Positions 1 to 11,839 of a stretch of DNA of 64,000 nt are shown here, piece after piece. Under the pieces are notes generated by a model. The model saw only the letters and a program-made list of their open reading frames with translations, ran no database searches and was not told the DNA's origin. This stretch comes from Bromus sterilis (Eukaryota; Streptophyta; Magnoliopsida; Poales; Poaceae), in assembly GCA_950022295.1 (NCBI GenBank), contig OX465597.1, positions 186,001 to 250,000 of the forward strand, written 5' to 3'. The position numbers and the translations under genes were made by a program. Every line of letters begins with the position of its first letter. Positions within the stretch are counted from its first letter, which is position 1.

Positions 1-2
1 CT

Positions 3-2104
3 AAAGTTGCAAAGCCTCTAACTAAACTCCTCAAGAAAGATAAGAAATTCCTATGGACTCCCAAGTGCGAGGAAAGCTTTCAAGAGCTAAAAAGAAGATT
101 CACTTCTGCACCCGTACTTGCACCTCCAGACACCAAAAAGGATTTTGAGATCTATTGTGACGCATCAAGGCAAGGGTTAGGATGCATACTTCTGCAAGAT
201 CGACATGTGGTAGCTTATGCTTCACGCCAGTTGCGGCCACATGAAGAGAACTATCCTACCCATGAACTTGAACTCGCTGCCGTAGTTCATGCCCTAACAA
301 CTTGGCGACATTACCTCCTTGGTAATCGTTGCGAGATCTATTCCGACCACCAAAGCCTCAAATACATTTTCACCCAGCCAGATCTTAATCTCAGTCAAAG
401 ACGCTGGATTGAGTTGATAAAAGATTACGACTTAGGAATTTCTTACACCCCAGGCAAAGCCAATGTCATGGCTGATGCACTAAGTCGTAAATCGTATTGT
501 AACAACCTCATGTTACAACAGTATCAAGTACTTCTTCATGAAGAATTTCGCAAGCTCAATCTTGAGATTGTTCCTCATGGCTATCTTTCTACCTTGGTGG
601 CGAAACCAACTCTTGAGGATCAAATCATAATTGCCCAAAGGCGTGCACGAGGTGTTCGCCGGATCAAGGAGAACATTGCTTGCGGAGTTGCTAAATGTTT
701 CTCCACAGATAGCAAGGGAACGGTATTCTTTGAAAATCGTTTGGTAGTACCTAAGAATAGGGAACTAAGGCAACTCATCCTCAAGGAAGCCCATGACACA
801 CCCCTCTCGATTCATCCCGGTAGCACAAAAATGTACCGAGATCTACGCCAGAGATTTTGGTGGACTAGGATGAAGAGAGGCATTGCTCAATTTGTTGCCG
901 AATGTGATGTTTGTCGTCGCATTAAGGCAGAACATCAAAGACCTGCTGGCACACTTCAACCTTTGCCTATTCCAGAGTGGAAATGGGACAAAGTCGGTAT
1001 TGACTTGATCACCGGATTTCCAAAAACCCAAAAGGAAACAATGCCATCTTTGTTGTCATAGATAGGCTTTCCAAAGTTGCTCACTTCCTTCCAGTTCGCG
1101 AGTCTATAACTGCTAGCCAGTTAGCGGACTTGTACGCCTCTAGAATTGTATCCCTTCACGGTGTTCCTTTGGAAATCAATTCTGATCGCGGTAGCCTTTT
1201 CACCTCGAGATTTTGGGGAAGCTTTCAGAATGCTATGGGAACTCATCTCTCCTCTAGTACAGCTTTCCATCCTCAGTCTAGCGGTCAAGTCGAAAGGGTT
1301 AACCAAATTCTTGAAGACATGCTCAGAGCTTGTGTTATCTCATTCGGAAAGAATTGGGAGAAGTCTCTGCCACTCGCCGAATTAGCTTATAACAATAGTT
1401 TTCAATCTAGTCTGAACATGGCTCCTTTTGAACTCCTATTTGGACGAAGATGTCGAACACCTTTAAACTGGTCAGAAACCGGTGAAAGACAATTCTTTGG
1501 ACCAGACATGATCAAGGAAGCAGAAGAGCAAGTTCGCATTGTACGTGATCAATTGAAAGCAGCCCAGTCTCGTCAGAAAAGCTACTATGATCGTCATCAT
1601 AGGCAAGAGAGCTACAATCTGGATGAGAAGGCTTACCTCCGGGTTACTCCTCTGAAGGGAACCCAACGTTTAGGTATCAAAGGCAAGTTGGCCCCACGTT
1701 ACATCGGACCTTTCCGCATTCTTGCTAAAGGTGGAGAAGTTGCCTTCCAACTTGAACTACCCCCGCACCTTTCCCGAGTACATGATGTATTCCATGTGTC
1801 CCAACTCAGGCGTTGCTTCAAGGACCCCATCCGCGAAGTCGACCATGAAACGCTTGATCTCCAAGATGACCTTTCTTATCGAGAATACCCCGTTCGTATT
1901 CTTGATTCCGCAAAGCGTGTCACTCGTCGTCAGAAGATTAGGTTTCTGAAAGTGCAATGGTCACACCACTCTGAGAGAGAAGCCACGTGGGAAAGAGAAG
2001 ACCGCCTCAGTGCCGAGTATCCCTCCTTCCTCCCGCAGACTTCTGAATCTCGGGACGAGATTCTGTTGAGTGGGGGCGAGTTGTCAGAACCCTCTGTTAG
2101 GTAA
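3..2104 (+). pseudogene. pol: gypsy pol C-terminal half: RNase H, integrase, chromodomain (frameshifted)
   Basis: The reading frame is open from base 3 and runs to a stop at 1059-1061; the protein continues in another frame to 2104. The break is in the A-rich stretch around 1022-1034 (CCAAAAACCCAAAAGG), where loss of one A explains it. RNase H shows the expected acidic residues (YCDAS, HELELAA, YSDHQSL). Integrase follows with an HHCC zinc finger (EAH...IHPG, CDVCRRIK) and the three DDE acidic residues (GIDLITG, NSDRG, GQVERVN). A chromodomain occupies about 1880-2030 (REYPVRIL, VQWSHHSEREATWE), which in this lineage targets integration to heterochromatin. The stop codon lies 22 bp inside the 3' LTR. 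Apart from the one frameshift the part visible here looks functional. Confidence 0.93.
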
Positions 2105-5100
2105 TGTGCTAGGGTTAGCAAGTCTCTTGCATCATGTTAAAAATTTCAAAAGAAATCTTTGAAATCAAATTCAAAAGCAAAATGGGAGAAGGAACCCCCC
2201 CGAGATGAATTAATTCAAAAGGCCAGATAAAAATCTTCTCCAAAAATTCATGTTAGATTTTTGAAAAGACTTATAAATGAGTGTGATCACATATCAAGTG
2301 ATGTGGGACCCACCCCATGCTCATGGATTTTTCAAATATTCAAACAGTGCCTTGGAATTAATCAAAAAACCCTATTTGAGTTAAGATTCAAATTATTTGA
2401 ATTTTAAAAATGTTCAAAATTTATAAGTGGCTAGTATATTATTTTGTGAGGCCATCTAAAAATTATGAGCATTTATTAAAATGCCTAGCTATTTATTTAG
2501 CACAGCAAAACAAAAGTCAAAAGAAAACAGAAAGAAAAATAGAAAAAAAGAGGGAACCACTTACCTGTCGCCCCAGGCGAAGGCCCAGCCCACCAGGCCA
2601 TTCGGTCATCTTCCTCCCGCGCGCCCAAGCAGCTCGGTGGCGAGGCGCCGACGCCGTGGACGCCACCGCGACGCCCACGGGGTTCCAAGCCTCCCCAGCT
2701 CACCAAAGTGCTCCAGGGAGACGTCTGCATCGCCCTCTCTCACTTTCCCCCATCACCGCTTCCTCTCGAGCTCCATACGCGTTTCCCCCTTCTTCCTCGA
2801 CAGCAGCCGCCGCTCACCTTCGCAAGAACCCGTGACCAACGACGGAGAAGAGCCAGAAGGCCGTGTCCCCCTGACGCAACACCGTCGTCCACGCCAAGAG
2901 CCCGAGGATGGTGACCTAGGAGCCACTGGAGCCGCCGCAATCGAGCTTCTCTGCTCGCCGGAACCGCAAGTCGCCGTCGACGAATTCGCCGGCCACACAG
3001 CTCCTCCGACCGCTCCACTGCCTCCGTTGAACTCACGGTGAGCTCACGGTTCACCCGAGCCTTTCCATCGTCCTTCTCCTCCTCTCTAGCATAATACGCC
3101 ATGGGAGCCGGAGCTTCTCACCGCCGGTATCCATGGAGACGACCACCTGTCACGCAATCGAGCTCGCCTCCTTGTCCATCGTCTTCGCCGCGCTCCACTG
3201 CTTCGATTGCTCCCTTTGCTGCTTCAAGTGGAGCTCCATTTCAAGTTTTACCTCGAGCCCGAGCCACGGCCGCCGCTAGGGCTTGACGCCAGCGTCGCTC
3301 CGGTGAGTTCCGGCCCCCCTGGCTGGCTCCATTCGATGCGGCGCTCTTCCAGCTCCAGTTTGATGCCATTGGCACGTCAAACGCGTGCCCAGAGCACGTT
3401 GCCGTATCGCGCCGCCGTGGCCAGGCCACCGGCGTCAAGCCGATGGTGGGTTAGCCTTAACCCGTGATTAGCTTAATGCTTAATCCCCCCTGGTTTCACT
3501 AACAGTGGGCCCAGCCACACTAATCCCCCCTGTTAAGTTAATTTTAAATCAAATCGTTTTATTTAAACAGTGAGAGGCTGACCAGTGGGTCCCAGCAGTC
3601 AGTGGACCCCTGACGTCATGCTGATGTCACAGTGACGCAGTAAAAGCTTTTCCAGAATAAAAAGAATTCAAGAAATTCCAGAAAATCCAGAAAAAGGCTG
3701 AAACTTTGGAAATTCATAGAAAATTCATATCAACTCCAAATTTAACAAATAATATATGAAAAATGATCAAGAGAAAATAAGCTATCCAAATATCCAACTT
3801 TCAACCATGTTTGAGTTGAATTTAAAATGTGATCAGTAGCATTTGCTATTTGATTTAAATGGAATTAAATCAAATTCTATTCAAATGCTTTTGCATTTTG
3901 AACCATGTCAACATATCACATTATACTTGAACTTCAGAGGCATATCATACACATTTCAAAATGATTCAACTTGATCAAACAATGTCAATTATAACTTGGC
4001 TAATTTGAATTCAAATTGGAGTTTGAATTTGCAATTCAATTTGCAATATACTCCATTTAAATGGAATTGCTTCACACATCAAAGAATATACATCAAGTTT
4101 CAACCTTCCATCATGTGATTGTGCATAGTATTTACTTTGCTACCTTGTTTTTTGTTTGTCGAGTAGACGTGGAACCGGAACAGGAGGCTGCCCCCTTCGT
4201 TGAAGACCCCGAACCCGAACCTCGTCAGCAAGGCCAGCAAACCCCCATTGATCATGTCGATAAAATCCCACCTTCCCTCTCATGTCTCTCTTATGCATTG
4301 TTTAGGATGATTTCCATGATGCGTTTCTACCGCATAGATGAACCCATTCCTTTGCATGACCTATCATCTATCACAGTAGTAGGCAAACCACAATCCTAGC
4401 AAATGTAGGAGTTGATTGATATCATGTGGCCCCTGCAATTGTTATTGCTTATTGCATGCTTAGAGTGATACCATGATGATACTGTTATGTGAGTCAGGAT
4501 GGTAGTGATCATGATGATGTTCGTAGAAAGGTGTTGGTGAATCTACCCTAATACAAGGTGAGCGATGAGAGGCTGTGTAGGAGTACACGATGGGTTGTCT
4601 CGTTGAACACCTCCCTAAGTCCGAGTTCTTGTGTGGTGATCCAAGATGAAGAGTACAACCACACATTGGGCTCACTGACCCCTCTCAACCTATTAACTCA
4701 TCCCTTTTGATGTCCAGATGTCGCAATAGTTCGGAGTTCTGGTAGGCCTGTGGCCTGGCTGCTAAGTGAGAGAACGGCTCACCCGAGACCGGCTTATGCA
4801 CCACGCACACATCATCTGGGTCCACTTCGGTAAACCGGCCGGGTTCACGATAGTGGTAGCCAACCCAGGTAGGCGGCTTTCTTGGACTAGATAGGCTATG
4901 AGGTAAAAGTTGTGGTGATCATCCTCGCTGACACCCCTTGAATGGTGTCGAGATCAAAGGCGGTAACTGATGATCATGTGTGTGTAGCGGTACACCCCTG
5001 CAGGGTTAAAAAAAACTATTCGAATAGCCGCGTCCGCGTTTAAGGACTTCTTGGAAAGCTTAGCTTGATTATTAGACAACATGAACCGGATACTTCTAAA

Positions 5101-6159
5101 ACACACCAAGATAAGTGTGAGTGCTATGGCGTGCTTTCTCGTGGGGAAGTCGAGGAAGGCACCATAGTGGTGTAATTGGTTGGAGAAAGTAGTGGAATCT
5201 TGTACGCTTCTTACCTCAAGTCTGGTACTCGTAGTTCAGGACTAGCCAAGTCAAAGCTGGCACTTCTGCAAGTGAAACCCCACCTACCTTTACCTTGATA
5301 CATGTGCATGAGTAGTATAGCTCCTATGTAAGTCTTGCTGAGTACGACTTTGTACTCACGTTTGCTTAATCTATGTTTTAGATGAACCCACTGAACCCGA
5401 AGGTGGCTTCTTCATCAAGCTCGACGACTGAAGATCAAGCTAGTCTAGTCCCAGTCAGATGACTGGTTCCCTCGTGGAGGGCTTGTGTTTAAATAAGGCT
5501 TCTTAAGCCATTTGTTAAACTTGTCTGTACTCAGGCATACTTTGCTTCCGCTTGTTGTTGTAGTGTTGGATCACATGCTTGTGATCTCTGTGTGCACTCT
5601 ATAAGAGTTATCAATAAAATGTATACTTTGTAGAGAATTGCAATGATACCTACTGTTCATACAAGTTATGTGTGCTGCGTGTATGTTTATAACATGCATG
5701 TCTTTGTATGGGTTTTCGAGACCTTAGTTGTGATCTGGCTGGCGGTCTTTCATACACCAAGTGGCCCTTAGATGTGCGCAGCTTGGGGCATCGCGATGCG
5801 ATTGCTCGAGACTCCGTCTCGTGCACACTTTGTGGTATGATTGAGCCCGCCCTAGACCCCGACTAAGTGATCGGGCTGGAGTAAATCTATGTAAGAGTTA
5901 TGAGATAGTCGATAGTATGGTTGAGGCGACTTGTTTGTGAATATGGGAGTCCATCACCCATATCATTAGACTTGTGTGCGGACGATGAGGACCCATCTCA
6001 GTTGATCATCCGGCCTGGATGGGATGCCCCTCACGTAAGATGCGTTCCGAGAATGTTCTGTGCTTGGCCTTGTCTGCTTAGACAAGTGGGTACGGTTCTC
6101 GGCTCTCCATATGACTATGTCGTAGCGGGACTTGCATACGCTAACCCCGGGTCCCGACA
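2082..6159 (+). repeat. A1 3' LTR (4,078 bp)
   Basis: The LTR has TG...CA ends and is preceded by a polypurine tract. It matches, over its whole length, the reversed solo LTR A3 (39502-43569) and the two pieces of the A2 LTR. It contains a GC-rich stretch (about 2560-3480) whose ORFs are compositional, an AT-rich middle (3650-4060), a conserved acidic peptide segment near 4165-4270 present in all three copies, and an AATAAA polyadenylation-type signal at 5613-5618 conserved in A2 near 37868. No host gene is evident. The length is large for a chromovirus LTR. Confidence 0.92.
3611..3640 (+). promoter_or_regulatory. TGACG cluster (as-1/CRE-like) in A1 LTR
   Basis: A palindromic TGACGTCA (3611-3618) is followed by TGATGTCA (3622-3629) and GTGACGCAG (3632-3640). 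Paired TGACG motifs bind TGA-type bZIP factors in plants and drive stress-induced transcription. In A3 the same place reads with TGACGCCA and TGACGCAG, so the cluster is partly decayed there. The motif is seen directly; a regulatory role is inferred. Confidence 0.4.
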
Positions 6160-6198
6160 GTCCCTGACCATGGGATTTTCCGGGGTTGATCCCCGTCA
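6160..6198 (+). repeat. C 5' LTR, last 39 bp
   Basis: The segment is the same as the end of the C 3' LTR (36331-36369), ending CCCCGTCA, and is directly followed by the primer-binding site. The rest of this LTR is separated by A1 and lies left of the window. Confidence 0.9.
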
Positions 6199-6200
6199 AT

Positions 6201-6218
6201 TGGCGCCGTCCGTGGGGA
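6201..6218 (+). other. C primer-binding site
   Basis: TGGCGCCGTCCGTGGGGA stands two bases after the LTR end. TGGCGCC... is the usual priming site of several plant gypsy lineages. Confidence 0.8.
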
Positions 6219-6277
6219 CCGCGTAGGTTGGGAACGCGATCTCGGCGGCCTCATCATCATCAGCACTCATCGACTCG

Positions 6278-9200
6278 ATGGCTCCGGCAAGATCCAACCT
6301 GTTCGAGTCCCTCGGATTCACGGCCCACCTCCCGGCCCTCAAGCCAGCCTTCACCAATCTACACTCCGGCGTCAATCTGATCTTCGGAGCGCATCAGATC
6401 TACATCAACCATTGGGGTACCCTTCGCCTCATCGACGGCACCCGTGCACCCACGGGAACACCTGCAGCAACGACCATAGCGGACGCCGCCCGCACGGCCA
6501 ACCTATCTGGCGGTTGTAGCTACCCACCCAACTCACGGCTCCACGCTACTCACGACCGCTCGAGTGAAGTCCCAGCATGGAGAAGCACGATCGCACGTAT
6601 CAGCAAGGAGACGACAAGGACACCATCACAGGTGTTCATGGCAGAAGTTGGTGCATCACCGTCAGGTAACAACGGACGAATCGACGACCCGGGCACTCGT
6701 CAAGACACCCCAACCACCAATAGGGCGGCAGGTCCCGGCAACACCAGTCGGATTGTCGTACAGCTAGGAGAACCGGGGACCATACCAAAGAAAGTCCCGG
6801 TGGAGCAAGGGCCCAGCGATCATAAAAGCAGTCTGCCGCTAAGCAACAAACAGCAAGCACACGACCAAGGCAGCCAGCCATCACGCAGCAGGCAGCAAAC
6901 CCCGGTTGCAGCGGCGGGCGAACCACCCAAAGAAAAAATATACTTGTCCAAGGAATCAATGGCAACGGTAAAGGAAGCAGTCGCCCATGGCGGGTTACTA
7001 CCATCAGATGCCTTAAGAGACGAGCTAAGGGCATACAACAAGCTAGCGGGAGAGCTAACCAAGCAGATGAGACAGTGGCGCCTAGCCATGGAGAAGCAAG
7101 AAAAAGCGGAAACCGAAAGGAAAAGCAGTCGCAGACAATCTCCCAGAAGTGACTCACCAGGCCACGACTCTCTCGTCCGCAATATATCGAAACTCAACAA
7201 CCTGCGGAAGACAGAAAGGGCGAGAGTAGTGCGGAAACTGGAAGACGACTTCAGATCAGAGGAGGACGACGATGAAGAGGAGCCTCTCACTCCGGCAGAA
7301 GCACTCATAAGCGCCCAAGACTACCTGTCCTGTGCCAAGAAAAGCAGAAAGGGCAAAACGGATCGCTACACTTCCATAGCTCTGTAGATAATGAAGGACG
7401 CTATCGACGCCTCGGTACCTAAGAAATCCAGCGTAAAGCGGCAGACTCGCGAGAGGACACTAGACAGGGACCCCAGTTCACCGGACGACGACGACGACAA
7501 CAATGACGACAGGCGCAGGCGCCCGGACAAGCACAAGAAACACGACATCGACGACAACAACAGGCGCCGCAGCACTCGGCGAGATGCGTGAGACGACATC
7601 ACGCAGAACAGAGTCAACCTCAGCAGGCGAAGACGCGCAACACGCGAGGAGTACTCGGAGGAAGAGGCTTCCGACGAACAAATCGAGCAATGTGGAGCAC
7701 TCTACTTCACACGTGCCATACATGAGACGCGTATGCCCAACGGGTTCAAACTGAACTCCACTACACTAAAGTACAACGGACTCGAGGAGCCTGAGGCATG
7801 GCTCGATGACTACCTAACAACAGTCAAGTTTCAAAGAGGAACAAATGTCACGGCAATGCAGTACGTACAGCTCATGCTCGAGAGCTCCGCTCGACATTGG
7901 CTGAAAAATCTTCGGCGCGGATCCATCAGCTTCTGGAGCCAGTTCCGAGGAGCCTTCATAGAAAACTTCAAATCAACATACAAGCGACCAACCTCACTCG
8001 AGGAGCTGCGGGCATGCAAACAAGGAATGAGGGAGGCCCTGCGAGCATACATCCAGCGATGGACGATACTCAAGAATTCATCGGAAGACATCTTGGACGA
8101 AAGTGCGATCTACGGATTCAGGCGAGGTCTTCAGTGCGTTGAATTCAAGGAGCAGATCGGACAGATGAAAGTCCAAACACTCGCACGGCTTTTAAAACTA
8201 GCCAACAACTGGGCGGACGGAGAAGACTCCGTTCGTAATGAAACAGAAACCCACACTGCACGATCAGAGTACGACTACGACTACAACGGAGATAGAGGAG
8301 ACGACAGAAGAAGGAAGCGACCCAGACGGAACTTCTACAACGGCAGAGGACCTGACATGGTCGCCGCCGGTTTCTCAGACGATCGGAACGGCAGGCACCG
8401 TGATGACAACAGACCACAGCGTCGAGAAAACCCAGAAGAGGAGCCCCAGGCTCAGCGCGACGGCACTCACGCATTCCGCTCTGCCAAAGAACAACGCGAT
8501 GTACCATGCTATATACACGGATTCAGAAACGAGCGAGGAGAGCTCAAATCATCCCACACCCTCGGGAATTGTAGAAGCTTCAATGAGTTGGCCGAGGAGA
8601 AAAGCCGCTCCGCGGTCGCAGAAGCACGACCACTCGCAAGCATAGCAGTTGGGCCAGTCGCCCATGGTGCGCCACCAGCCCCCCCTGTGCCAACAAGACA
8701 TAGGGCCTCCATCCAGGAACAGCAAAGGACACCAGAAGAAGAAAACCAATACCCAGAAGCCCACGGGAGGATCTACATGATACAAGAAGGCAGACCTTCC
8801 AACAGGAAGCAGAAACAAGTCACCAGACAAGTCTTCCTAGCAACCTCCGCACACCCGGCCGTCCCAGAGTACCTGCGCGGGTCGGAGACAGAAATCTCCT
8901 TCTCCCGGGACGACCACCCGCCAGTCGTTCCCTAGCCAGGGCACGCCGCACTAGTACTCGAGTCCAGAATCGGAAATTACGACATGTCGCGAGTATTCAT
9001 GGACGGCGGCAGCGGGATAAACATCATCTTCACCCGAACACTCGACGACAGGCTCATCCAAAACAACACACTCAAGTACTCAGGCACAACCTTCCACGGG
9101 ATCGTACCAGGAAAAGCAGTCTACCCCCTCGGAAGGATAAGCCTGGAGGTAGTCTTTGGGAACGCGACAAACTTCCGCAAGGAAACACTTGACTTTGAAG

Positions 9201-9343
9201 TGGTCGACAGGAAGTCGCAATACCACGCAATCCTCGGGCGACCAGCTTTCGCTCGCTTCATGGACGTACCCCACTACGCCTACCTCAAGCTGAAGATGCC
9301 AGTCCCAAACGGGGTCATCACAATCAGCGGCAGTTTCATGTGA
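6278..9343 (+). pseudogene. gag-pro: C gag-protease, several in-frame stops
   Basis: One frame (start ATG 6278) runs through pre-gag, gag and protease but is interrupted by TAG 7385-7387, TGA 7589-7591 and TAG 8933-8935, ends at TGA 9341-9343, and would continue to 9525 with one more TAG (9438-9440). The N-terminal third is low-complexity, rich in charged residues and Ser. The retrotransposon gag domain covers about 7700-8220 (EPEAWLDDYL, ARHWLKNL, FWSQFRGAFIENF). A zinc-knuckle-like Cys/His cluster lies at 8506-8575 (CYIHG...SHTLGNC). The aspartic protease has the active-site motif MDGGSG (8999-9016) and ILGRPAF (9231-9251). All breaks are TAG or TGA, which fits C-to-T decay of CAG, CGA or TGG codons. 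Gag would package RNA and protease would mature it. Confidence 0.85.
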
Positions 9344-9525
9344 TCCGACCGCTGCGACAAAGAATTCCACAAGATAGCAGAAGCATTCGTAGCCCACCAA
9401 GGCAGCGGGACCACGGGAATCCCAGAAGAAGCGCTCCCGTAGAAGGAAAGGAACATCGCCCGAAGAAACCCGGCACGGGGAAACAAAGCTACCAGGCCCT
9501 TAAGGCCACCACATCATCGCTCTAA

Positions 9526-9615
9526 GTAAAAGGGACCTGTCCTCAACAGAGCCCTCCTACTCTTTGTAAAAGACAGCAGGAAAGATATTACATAAATGTG
9601 TTTCCTCAAAATTTC
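9526..9615 (+). other. short linker before repeat array
   Basis: This stretch lies between the end of the C gag-protease frame and the first 67 bp repeat. I see no feature in it. Confidence 0.6.
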
Positions 9616-10000
9616 TTGGCACTCGGGGGCTCGCCGAAGCAGCCACCCCCCGAGGCGTCCTCCGCAATCGCGGCACACTAACTTGGCACTCGGGGCTCGC
9701 CGAAGAAGCCACCCCCCGAGGCGTCCTCCGCAATAGCGGCACACTAACTTGGCACTCGGGGGCTTGCCGAAGCAGCCACCCCCCGAGGCGTCCTCCGCAA
9801 TCGCGGCACATTAACTTGGCACTCGGGGGCTCGCCGAAGAAGCCACCCCCCGAGGCGTCCTCCGTAATCGCGGCACATTAACTCGGTGCTTGGGGGATCG
9901 CCGAAGCAGCCACCCCCCGAGGCGTCCTCCGCAATCGCGGCACATGAACTTGGCCTTCGGGGGCTCGCTGAAGCAGCCACCCCCTGAGGCGACCCCCGCA
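9616..10000 (+). repeat. tandem array 1 of C: six units of about 67 bp
   Basis: Units start at 9616, 9683, 9749, 9816, 9883 and 9950. Each begins TTGGCACTCGGGGGCTCGCC and contains CTCGGGGG...CCCCCCGAG, a complementary pair that can fold into a hairpin. ORFs across the array on the minus strand only reflect the period. Similar GCACTCGGGGGC units form a second array in C at 20802-21300. Confidence 0.9.
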
Positions 10001-10074
10001 ACTACAAATGCAAACGACCCTCCAAGACAGCATATATACAACCAAAAAGAAGCATATACAACGAAGGGAAGCAC

Positions 10075-10112
10075 CTAATCTTTAGGCTCCAACTTCGCCT
10101 TAATAAGTGCAC
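10075..10112 (-). pseudogene. C-terminal tail of the C antisense ORF
   Basis: This is the short segment left of D that completes the antisense ORF of 19628-20412. Reading across the empty site gives an uninterrupted in-frame tail and a stop at 10075-10077. Confidence 0.7.
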
Positions 10113-10132
10113 CACTACTGGAATCTGCTGGT

Positions 10133-10620
10133 TTGCCGTCAGCCATAGCTGACGGCAAAGGCCACTTTAACCGACGGCAAAGGCTTTGCCATCAGCTTGA
10201 GACTGGCCACGAATTTATCGGCAAACAGGTTCTTTGCCGTCAGCTGGAAATCGACCGACGGCAAAGTCTGTGCCGTCAGCTAGGGAGCCGAGGCTGACGG
10301 CATAAACCGTTGACGGCAACGACCTAAGCCCAGTCCCGTTAGGGGGTTAACGGCAGGCTTTGCCGTCAGCTGGAGTCCAGCTGACGGCAAAGCTGCTGCT
10401 TGTGGGCCATGCTTGCCTGGGGAGCTGCGATCAGTGCCACGTGGGGTCCTTTCCCTTTGCCGTCAGCCGTTGTCCAGCTGACGGCAAAGCTGACAACCTG
10501 GGACATTTGGTCGTCCCAGAGTTGCCAGATTTAACAGTTAGCTGCCACGTGTCCTTCTTTGCCGTCAGCCCACCGATGGCAAAGGCTTTGCCGTCAGTAA
10601 GCTGACGGCAAAGACTCTCT
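10133..10620. repeat. D left subterminal repeats
   Basis: TTTGCCGTCAGC and its complement GCTGACGGCAAA recur about a dozen times, often as close inverted pairs that could form hairpins. Such arrays bind the accessory protein (TNPA) in En/Spm elements. Confidence 0.85.
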
Positions 10621-10984
10621 CTGTTTTTTTTAATTTAATTTCTGTTAATTCCCTGAAATTTTCAAACAACAATATAGATAACACAATTAATATTCTGCCA
10701 GGCCCTAAACAGCACCACAAGTGCATCACAAAGCATCGCAAAGCATCTAACAACATCACAAAGCATAACAATATAAATAACACAAAGTGCAAACAACAAA
10801 GATGGCATCACAAATCATCGCAAAGAATCCCAAGTGCATCCGCAAGTACAAGTGCATTACAAAGTGCATTACAAAGCATCTAAGACTACAACTAGCTAGA
10901 GTCCCTGGAGCATCCATCCATGTGCCATGCTGCTTTATCAAAATCTGCATAATGAGAAGAAGAAAGAATTTAGCGCTAAGTAAT
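10621..10984. other. D interior without a gene (left)
   Basis: AT-rich sequence with imprecise repeats of CATCACAAAG/GCATC (10710-10880). I see no coding potential. Confidence 0.5.
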
Positions 10985-11215
10985 TAGAAGAACAAGAAGA
11001 AGAAGACAAGAACAAGAACAAGAAGAAGAAGAAGGACACAAGAAGAAGAAGAAGAAGAAGAAGAAGAAGAAAAAGATGGAGAAAAAGAAAGAAGAGAAAA
11101 AGGAAGAATAAGAAGATTTGTTTCTTCTTAATCTATCTTTTTCTCCTCTTTCTTCTTCTCTTATTTCTTCATCTCTTCTTTGTTCTTCTCTTCTGTTCTT
11201 CTCTTATGGTTTCTT
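10985..11215. repeat. polypurine then polypyrimidine tract in D
   Basis: About 125 bp of GAA/AAG-rich purine sequence (10985-11110) is followed by about 100 bp of TTC/CTT-rich pyrimidine sequence (11115-11215). The two halves are near complements, so the region could fold back on itself or form a triplex. Confidence 0.7.
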
Positions 11216-11230
11216 TTGAAAATTTCTAAA

Positions 11231-11560
11231 GTAATTATGTCATTTTTGAGCTCTAATATCAACTAATTATGCTATTTTTGCCTAACTAGAATTTACTAAG
11301 CTAACTACAGCATGGCATAGTCTAAGTTGAGCTAAGCATGTCATTTTTGAGCTCTAATATAAACTAATTATGCTATTTTTGGTGTTATCAAGTAATTATG
11401 TCATGTTTTTACCAAATAAGCAAAGTCTATGTCATTTTGTAGGTAAGTAAGCTAATTATGTAATTTTTTTATGTAATTAAGCTAATTATGCAATTTTTTG
11501 CCTAACTAGAATTTACTAAGCTAACTAAAGCATGGCATAGTCTTAGTTGAGCTAAGCAAT
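11231..11560. repeat. local direct repeats in D
   Basis: A roughly 45 bp segment (GTCATTTTTGAGCTCTAATA...) occurs near 11238 and 11339, and a roughly 58 bp segment (CCTAACTAGAATTTACTAAG...) near 11280 and 11501. The stretch has no coding potential and lies just downstream of the accessory gene. Confidence 0.75.
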
Positions 11561-11839
11561 AAGAAAAAGAAGGAGAGGAATAACTAACAAATGCCAAGTC
11601 ACGGAGGAGAAGCACCATCTCGGTTGGTCGCCGGGTTGGTAGGGCTCTGACCGGGAGAGGGATTGTGGGATGCGACTCTGGAATGATGCTGCAACAAGGC
11701 AAGAGTTGAAATATGTGGTTAGCATGGCAACATACAACGATATAAGTCCGTGCAAGGTTGGTCATTGAAAGGGAACTCACCGTTCCCACCGGAGAAGGCA
11801 TCGGCGGAGGGGGTGGCAAACCTTGCTTCTCACACATAG

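Larger units (their letters stand above)
1..6159 (+). mobile_element. A1: Ty3/gypsy chromovirus, 3' part
   Basis: This is the right-hand part of an LTR retrotransposon on the + strand, cut by the left edge of the window. It holds the end of pol (RNase H, integrase, chromodomain), a purine-rich tract (2070-2080) and a complete 3' LTR (2082-6159) that begins TGTCAGAACCC and ends GGGTCCCGACA. The bases right after the LTR belong to the last 39 bp of the 5' LTR of element C, so A1 inserted into that LTR; its right TSD would be GTCCC (6160-6164) and the left copy lies outside the window. Two further copies of the same family are present (A2, A3). The chromodomain and the initiator-Met-type primer site seen in A2 place the family among chromoviruses, probably Tekay/Del. 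Confidence 0.9.

Noticed and set aside
2410..3470. Several GC-rich ORFs that look like exons of a Ser/Pro/Arg-rich host gene
   Set aside because: The same stretch occurs, reversed, in solo LTR A3 (42180-43160); it is LTR sequence with compositional open frames.
6636..7157. Minus-strand ORF of 173 codons opposite gag
   Set aside because: Shadow of the sense gag-protease frame; hydrophobic composition is the complement of its Lys/Glu/Ser codons.
9557..10074. Minus-strand ORFs with a repeating RDCGGRLGGWLLRRAP-type peptide
   Set aside because: Produced by the 67 bp tandem array; the unit length not being a multiple of three shifts frames between units.
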